Assembly: GCA_022266195.1 (NCBI GenBank)
Contig: WHVY01000003.1
Location: 12,276,001-12,340,000, forward strand
Direction: 5' to 3'
Source: Tetranychus cinnabarinus
Taxonomy: Eukaryota; Arthropoda; Arachnida; Trombidiformes; Tetranychidae
Length of the DNA stretch: 64,000 nucleotides
Below are positions 59,139 through 64,000 of the stretch, piece after piece. The position numbers were made by a program, and so were the translations under genes. The stretch's first letter is position 1. Each line of letters begins with the position of its first letter. The notes beneath the pieces are model-generated. The model was not told where the DNA came from. It searched no databases and worked only from the letters and a program-made list of their open reading frames with translations.

Positions 59139-61548
59139 ATGAACAAAGTTAGTTATTTTCAATTTGTTTCAATATTTTTCATTTTGACAAGTGAAGGTAA
59201 ATAAAACTAAATACTTAAGTGAACAGATACCAATCTTTAATGGATCCAAAGATTTACATAAGATCAAATGATTGTTTTTGCCACTTGAGGTGTTACTTTG
59301 TTAAATGTTTTTTGTTACCCAAACAATGATTTCATTGTAATTGTCCCAACGAAACTCTTATTATAATTGTTTTATTGTAATTATTTGTCCTGGAAAAAAT
59401 TGACCCAATTAATTGTATAAAGGAAAAATCAGTCAAAATTTAATTTCAATCTTTTGTGAATTTGACTCATTTGGAGGTTTACTTCAATCTTTTTAGCTAT
59501 TGTTTACTTATTGATCTTTTTGTATTTATTTCTTCTTTCTAGTAAAATGTAGTTCTTTGAATTGTGACTTCAATTCAAATGATTGTGCTTGGTTTACACT
59601 CGGCTATTCGATTTCTACTTGGACATATACTGGTTTCCAAATTGATGATGCTCACGGAGGTTACCTTCAAATTCCGAAAAAACCTACAAGCGATATAGAC
59701 CAATGGGCATCAACAAGTGGATTATCACAATTAACTACTTCTGTGCACAATCTATGGTACATTCCTCAATCAGGATGTTTTACATTCTCTTATCGATTCT
59801 ACACAACAACCGACAGCAAGCTCACTTTAACTCTTGAACAAAGCTTTGGTGAAAAAATGGTACTTTGGGATATTAAAGGTGAACAATCGATCGATTGGTC
59901 CAAGGCATCAGTTTATATTGATAGTTCTAATGCTGAGTTCCGCTTAGATTTTACTGCTTCCATTACTTTGAAAAACTCTCTCGGTTTACAGGCTGATTGG
60001 ATTGTATCTCTGGATGACTTCACTTTCGTCAATGATAAATGTTTGGACCCGCCTCAGAAAGTGAATGCTAAAATAGAGGATACTTTACCAGATGAGATAG
60101 CTGATACCGGGAAAAATATTTATACAAGTGGACCTGTTGATATCAAAGAATTGGTCTGCTTCAGTTTCACCTATTTTTACACCATAACAAATTCGCAAAA
60201 TGTTGGTAGTCTTTTGATCATGTTAGAGACAATGTCTTCTGATGGTAAAAAAGCGATGAAACCTAGAGAAATACTTCCAATAGAGAAAATTCCTTTACAT
60301 CGAGAATTGTCATTGAATCGAAACCATTTTGAAAGGACAATAGTCGTTGATCGAAAATCTTTTTATACTATTTCGTTGGCTTATGCAGAAGAAGCTCATT
60401 CATCTGTAGTTCTAGTCGATGATGTCGCTATCAAAATGGAACGTTGCCCAAACGAATCACCCAAACAGGAGACGGACACAACTGTGGTTTTGCCTGAAAC
60501 TGAAACCCCACCATCCACAACCACGGAATGCTGCATAACTGAGCCTTGTATTTGTGTTCAATCTACTCCTGAAATGCCTACTTTTAATCCGTCTAGGCTA
60601 ACAACATTTGTGACTCATTCAAAAATCTCTGCTGTACCGACATCTACTATTAAAATTGATCAAGAAATAAGCTCAACACCGATAACTCAAACTGAGCATA
60701 CAATTTCTGAAGAAAGTACAACTCATTCAACAGAAGTGCTGTCAACTAGGGATCAATCAACAACATTCGATTCTTTGTCCTCTACCCAAACTACTGTTCA
60801 TTCACAAACTAATGAAACACCTCTCGAAGAGGTAACAAGCTCTTCATCAGAACTCCAGTCAACACTTATGGATCACATTATATCCACAACTGCTGAACCA
60901 TCACCTAAAAAAACACAATTCACAAATAGCACTGAAGGTGTTGTAACTACGACTGACCAAAATGATGAACCATTCGAATCATCAACTAAAATCATTTCGA
61001 CTACAGATCATCAAAATTTTGAACCAAATTCTAATACAACCCAAGCCCCTCAAGTGATCCATGACCCTCTAACCGAAGAACATAACAATAGAACTGATCC
61101 ATTTGATGCAATAAATTTTGGCAATTTAGGATTGAATTTGATCGCAATATTTAAATTTTTCTTTGGGGAACGCTCATGTAAGAAATTTACTATAACTCTA
61201 TGATATATTGTTGAATAATTTGTCATTTTAATTGACTTAACATTTCAAATTATTGAACCAGTCATTTAAAATTCAAACATTGATTTGATTTCATTTTATT
61301 TTTCAGTCATCGCTTCTTTGAGTGGACTTGCCGGTTTATCCATCCTTATGATTAGTATTTTAATTTTAGCTCTAAATTGGAAAAAACAAAGTGAAGTTCG
61401 ACCGCGTGAACTGGTCGTCTCAGCTGCTAATGGCGAATTGGAATTAAATACTTACACATTTCGACGTCGAACCATAACTCTAAGTCGTCTAGAAGATATG
61501 TCAAACTCTAAGCCACCGTTGAAACTCCCAAAAGGCGAAAATGTTTAA
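59139..61548 (+). CDS. MAM-domain, Ser/Thr-rich type I membrane protein
   Basis: Exons 59139-59196, 59543-61177, 61307-61548 (phase 1 at both introns); 644 aa. Signal peptide MNKVSYFQFVSIFFILTSEG, then a MAM-type domain: CDFNSNDCAWF near the start, CFTFSYRFYTTTDSKLTLTL in the middle and WIVSLDDFTFVNDKC at the end. A second, more degenerate MAM-like unit follows (VCFSFTYFY...VVLVDDVAIKMERC). Next come about 210 Thr/Ser-rich residues (mucin stalk with a CCITEPCICVQ patch), a TM helix (LSGLAGLSILMISILILAL) and a cytoplasmic tail with a basic block FRRRTITLSRLEDM, ending KGENV. MAM domains mediate adhesion in other animal surface proteins. The specific role here is unknown. Its 3' end is duplicated at 42.5 kb. 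Confidence 0.85.
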
Positions 61549-62012
61549 CGTCATTAGGTACCCATTTCATGTATCATATTAATTTACACATGTGATCTTA
61601 AAATCAGTTCGATCTCATTACTTTATAAAAATTACTAAATATTGTTGAATTTTGTTTTTAGTGACTCAATGAATATTATCTATTAATGCATAATTCGAGT
61701 TGGAATGTTGTTCTATTTCGAAGGAATCTAATTTTTATTCGTTCAACTTAAGATGTTTTGGTTCACTTGAAATAAAAATTACTCCTTAATACTTGAACAA
61801 GCTTTCTTCCAACCAAAACGTCTGCATTTAATTATTTTTTCATAATGTAAATCAATCAATGAGAAATTAAATGCTAAACAAGTGCTCATAAACTATAAGA
61901 TTGTAACATTTGAAAATACAAACTGTTTGCTGCAAAAAGCATTATTTCATAAAACCAAAAGACCAATACAAACAGTTTTTGTTAATAAATAAGAGTCGAT
62001 TATTGATATAAA
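61549..62012. other. 3' flank of the MAM/mucin gene and spacer
   Basis: The part up to 61831 is the source or sister of the duplicate at 42451-42774. The remainder shows no gene. The GCTTTCTTCCAACCAA...CGTCTG stretch also occurs before F-box pseudogene C. Confidence 0.6.
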
Positions 62013-62275
62013 TTATAGAATCATGCGAGCAAGTAGTTCTAAAAGTTCGGGAATATATTCATCAGATATTTCTGTGCGGTTTCTGATAGCCAAATGCTCC
62101 GAATCTGGATATTTGCTCAAAATTAACCCTAATACGTTCCAATCAGGATAAATATGATTTTGTAATATCAGGAAGAGCCAAACACTGGCAAAATCCAAGC
62201 TTCAAATTTTTAAGAATTTAAACAAAATTGAAGAACTAGATCTTCTGGAAAATGATTTTAATCATACTATTGACG
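62013..62275 (-). pseudogene. F-box/LRR fragment (relic)
   Basis: Minus-strand remains of exon 5/6: degenerate LEDLV-type sequence near 62250, then DWNVLGLILSKYPDSEHLAI and EISDEYIPELLELLARMIL, stopping at 62013. The conserved C-terminal half (WPHLST...LLDPDE) and all upstream exons are missing. Confidence 0.7.
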
Positions 62276-62529
62276 TGATCGTGTTTTAAAAGTTAAACAT
62301 CAGAAGTATTACATATGTACATTGTATTTGCTTTTGCTATCTGTATCTTCCTGGTGATTTAATATCTTTATAAAGTCATAGACATGAAACGATACACAGG
62401 CAATATTGTGACATGGTATTATCAAAAATAAATTGATCAATGAAAGGTCTTTTGTGATTAGATTTAGATAGCCGAAAACGGCCTGATTATGGGAAAATTT
62501 AAAGACAAAATCAACCGTTGAGTCGCTCT
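62276..62529. other. 3' flank of the last F-box gene
   Basis: Non-coding. About 62360-62529 is similar to the 3' flank of copy D (43455-43652), showing that flanking DNA was duplicated with the genes. Confidence 0.5.
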
Positions 62530-63905
62530 TTATTCATCAGGATCAAGTAAAAGTGGCAAGTCATCATAATTTCTGAGGAAACAGTATTTCATGAAATCAA
62601 ATCCATGACCAATACAAACCTCTTTAGTCGTTAAATGAGGCCATCTTTTAGTGATTTTGGGTCTTTCTTCATAATAAAATGAAATTGAACGATCATGATG
62701 TCTACAGTACCGATCAATATATTCAGTTGACTTTTCAGTCACTTGTTCTGAGTCTCTTATATCAATGAGAATAACACGAGGAAGTAGCAGTAAAAGTTCG
62801 GGAATATTTTCATCGGATATTTCTGCGCCTCCTCTAAAAGCTAAATGTTTCAGATTTGGATATTTGCTCAATATGCGTCTTAAGACTGACCAATCTTGAA
62901 ATTCCCTCTGTTAGGAAGAGAAAGAAAAAGAAACACGAAACATTGTAAAAATCTGAGTTTAAATTTTTATGAGAAATACTGACAAAGTCGATAACTAAAT
63001 CTTCTAAGAAATGATTCTTGATTCCACTGTCGACGAAAAATTCACTATAAGTTTCGATATAGTGAAAGGCACTTTTCAAAGCTGGACAATGATCTGCAAG
63101 GCTAAATCCATAAAAATCACATGGCTCAATTTGTGCGTTGAAACATATTTCTAAAATCTCTAGCTTTTCGAGAACAGGTCCAGTATAAAATGTGTCTTCG
63201 GAAGGGTCGCCTGTTTATGAACAATACAAGACAATGTAAGACACAAATTTACGATAAGAAAGAGGATAAAGAGGCAAATAAAACAAGAAAATATATATTA
63301 CATACGAACGAATTCATCAATATGAAGTCTCTTCAAATTTGGAAAATATTTAGCATATCTTGCAAAATGTGAAACATTACAGCCTGTTATGTACAATTGT
63401 TTCATTATTGGTCCTTGGATTTCGTTGGCGAAAAAACTACAAATGTGTGTAATCGCTAACATTTCAAGCGATGGATTATGGAGAGTAACATTTTCCAGTT
63501 GACTTTTGCTGTAAGATGTCAATACAAGTCCTTTGACTTTTAAATTAGCGACAAAATTTACGTCAAGATTCCTGTAAACAGCAAAAATCTAGAGCCAAAT
63601 AAATCATTTTATATTTTTTATTGGAAAAATTGGAAAAATTGGGATCTATCTTTTTAATGTTAACCTTTCTTTATGATTGGACTAACCTTAAGTTTAGGAA
63701 ACCATTCTGATACTTCGATTCCCTCGGATCGATCATTATCTTTCAAGATTATGGTATTGCCAGCAGGATAGTCTACCTTTGTGTAAACATCTAAATTTAA
63801 AGTTTATGTGATAATTGCTATTCTCCTCATTGACTTGTAGCTTACCTGTTAAATATTGAACATTGCGTAGCCTTTCAAAAACCAAACCTTTCCATCTTTC
63901 ACAAA
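62530..63905 (-). CDS. F-box/LRR-like protein, copy F (5' end outside the window)
   Basis: Minus-strand exons 63905-63846, 63790-63687, 63588-63306, 63210-62984 and 62907-62530 correspond to exons 2-6 of copies A and D, with the same phases and nearly the same lengths (60, 104, 283, 227, 378 bp). Exon 2 begins VCERWKGLVFERLRNVQYLT, the second half of the F-box. Exon 1 (MNIDKLPDD...) is not found up to 64000 and should lie beyond the window. LRR-like segments include YFPNLKRLHIDEF, CPALKSAFHYIE and KYPNLKHLAFRGGAEISDEN; the end is LLDPDE. The frame is open throughout, so the gene is probably functional. Confidence 0.82.
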
Positions 63906-64000
63906 CTAAATACAGTAAAAAAGCAATGTTTTGAGATATTGCATGAGATAATGACAACGTTCATCAATTTCGTTAGTAGATTCGTGAAACTCAAAAAATC
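63906..64000 (-). other. Start of intron 1 region of copy F, window edge
   Basis: Acceptor CTGTATTTAG ends at 63906 on the minus strand. Upstream sequence to the window edge has no F-box first exon, so the first intron is longer than in copies A (84 bp) and D (79 bp). Confidence 0.55.

Noticed and set aside
61941..62012. Further F-box exon-6 remnants between the MAM/mucin gene and the relic at 62013
   Set aside because: Only faint resemblance (an ATTTCATAAAACCAAAAGACCA stretch, cf. TTTCATGAAATCAAATCC...GACCAAT); too degraded to annotate separately.
1..64000. tRNA or rRNA genes
   Set aside because: No segment with convincing A/B-box spacing and cloverleaf pairing, or rRNA-like conserved sequence, was noticed by eye; a covariance-model scan would be needed to exclude a tRNA.

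Overview
This is eukaryotic, AT-rich DNA. Genes are split by GT-AG introns of about 40-100 bp plus a few multi-kilobase introns, and several genes end near AATAAA signals. The protein content is metazoan: a Dscam-type cell-adhesion receptor, a furin-type proprotein convertase, PIGG, SRP72, the V-ATPase-associated M8-9 segment and MAM/mucin-type membrane proteins. The Dscam-like gene is shortened in the way described for chelicerate Dscams. Together with an expanded, very divergent F-box/LRR family, this suggests an acariform mite, perhaps a tetranychid spider mite. The taxon is an inference; no marker gene was compared.

Layout. 1-11.6 kb: almost entirely non-coding, with low-complexity tracts, a probable DDE transposase relic (about 4 kb, minus) and a possible gene relic (about 7.6 kb, minus). 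11.6-34.7 kb: one long plus-strand Dscam-like gene. The secure part is 16914-34733: 5 Ig domains, 4 FN3 domains, a TM segment and a short tail. Two candidate 5' exons, at 11649-11823 and 16187-16273, are supported only by matching splice phase. Its large introns hold a decayed coding fragment (24.4-24.8 kb), a candidate minus-strand exon (17.6 kb) and a 46-bp element present once on each side of the Ig7-type exon. 35.4-38.4 kb: a complete 10-exon furin/PC-like gene including a 38-bp exon. 39-46.1 kb: a minus-strand tandem array of F-box/LRR genes, two intact (378 and 379 aa) and three broken, with conserved flanks and a nested pair of MITEs. 46.6-52.7 kb: a stand-alone ATP6AP2 C-terminal (M8-9) gene, PIGG (minus) and SRP72 (plus, divergent from PIGG). 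53.2-61.5 kb: two divergently transcribed, Ser/Thr-rich type I membrane proteins, one with sixteen 63-bp repeats arranged as 126-bp dimers, the other with MAM-type domains. 62-64 kb: more of the F-box family, one fragment and one gene cut by the window end.

How the genes relate. No operon or pathway unites the window. Several products belong to the secretory or surface system: SRP72 (ER targeting), PIGG (GPI-anchor side-chain), the convertase (proprotein cleavage), the V-ATPase-associated segment, and three surface glycoproteins. This may be chance. The most dynamic part is the F-box family: copies at 39-46 kb and 62-64 kb share coding exons, 5' flanks and 3' flanks, and one duplicated block carries the last codons and 3' flank of the neighbouring MAM/mucin gene. 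That points to segmental duplication inside this window.
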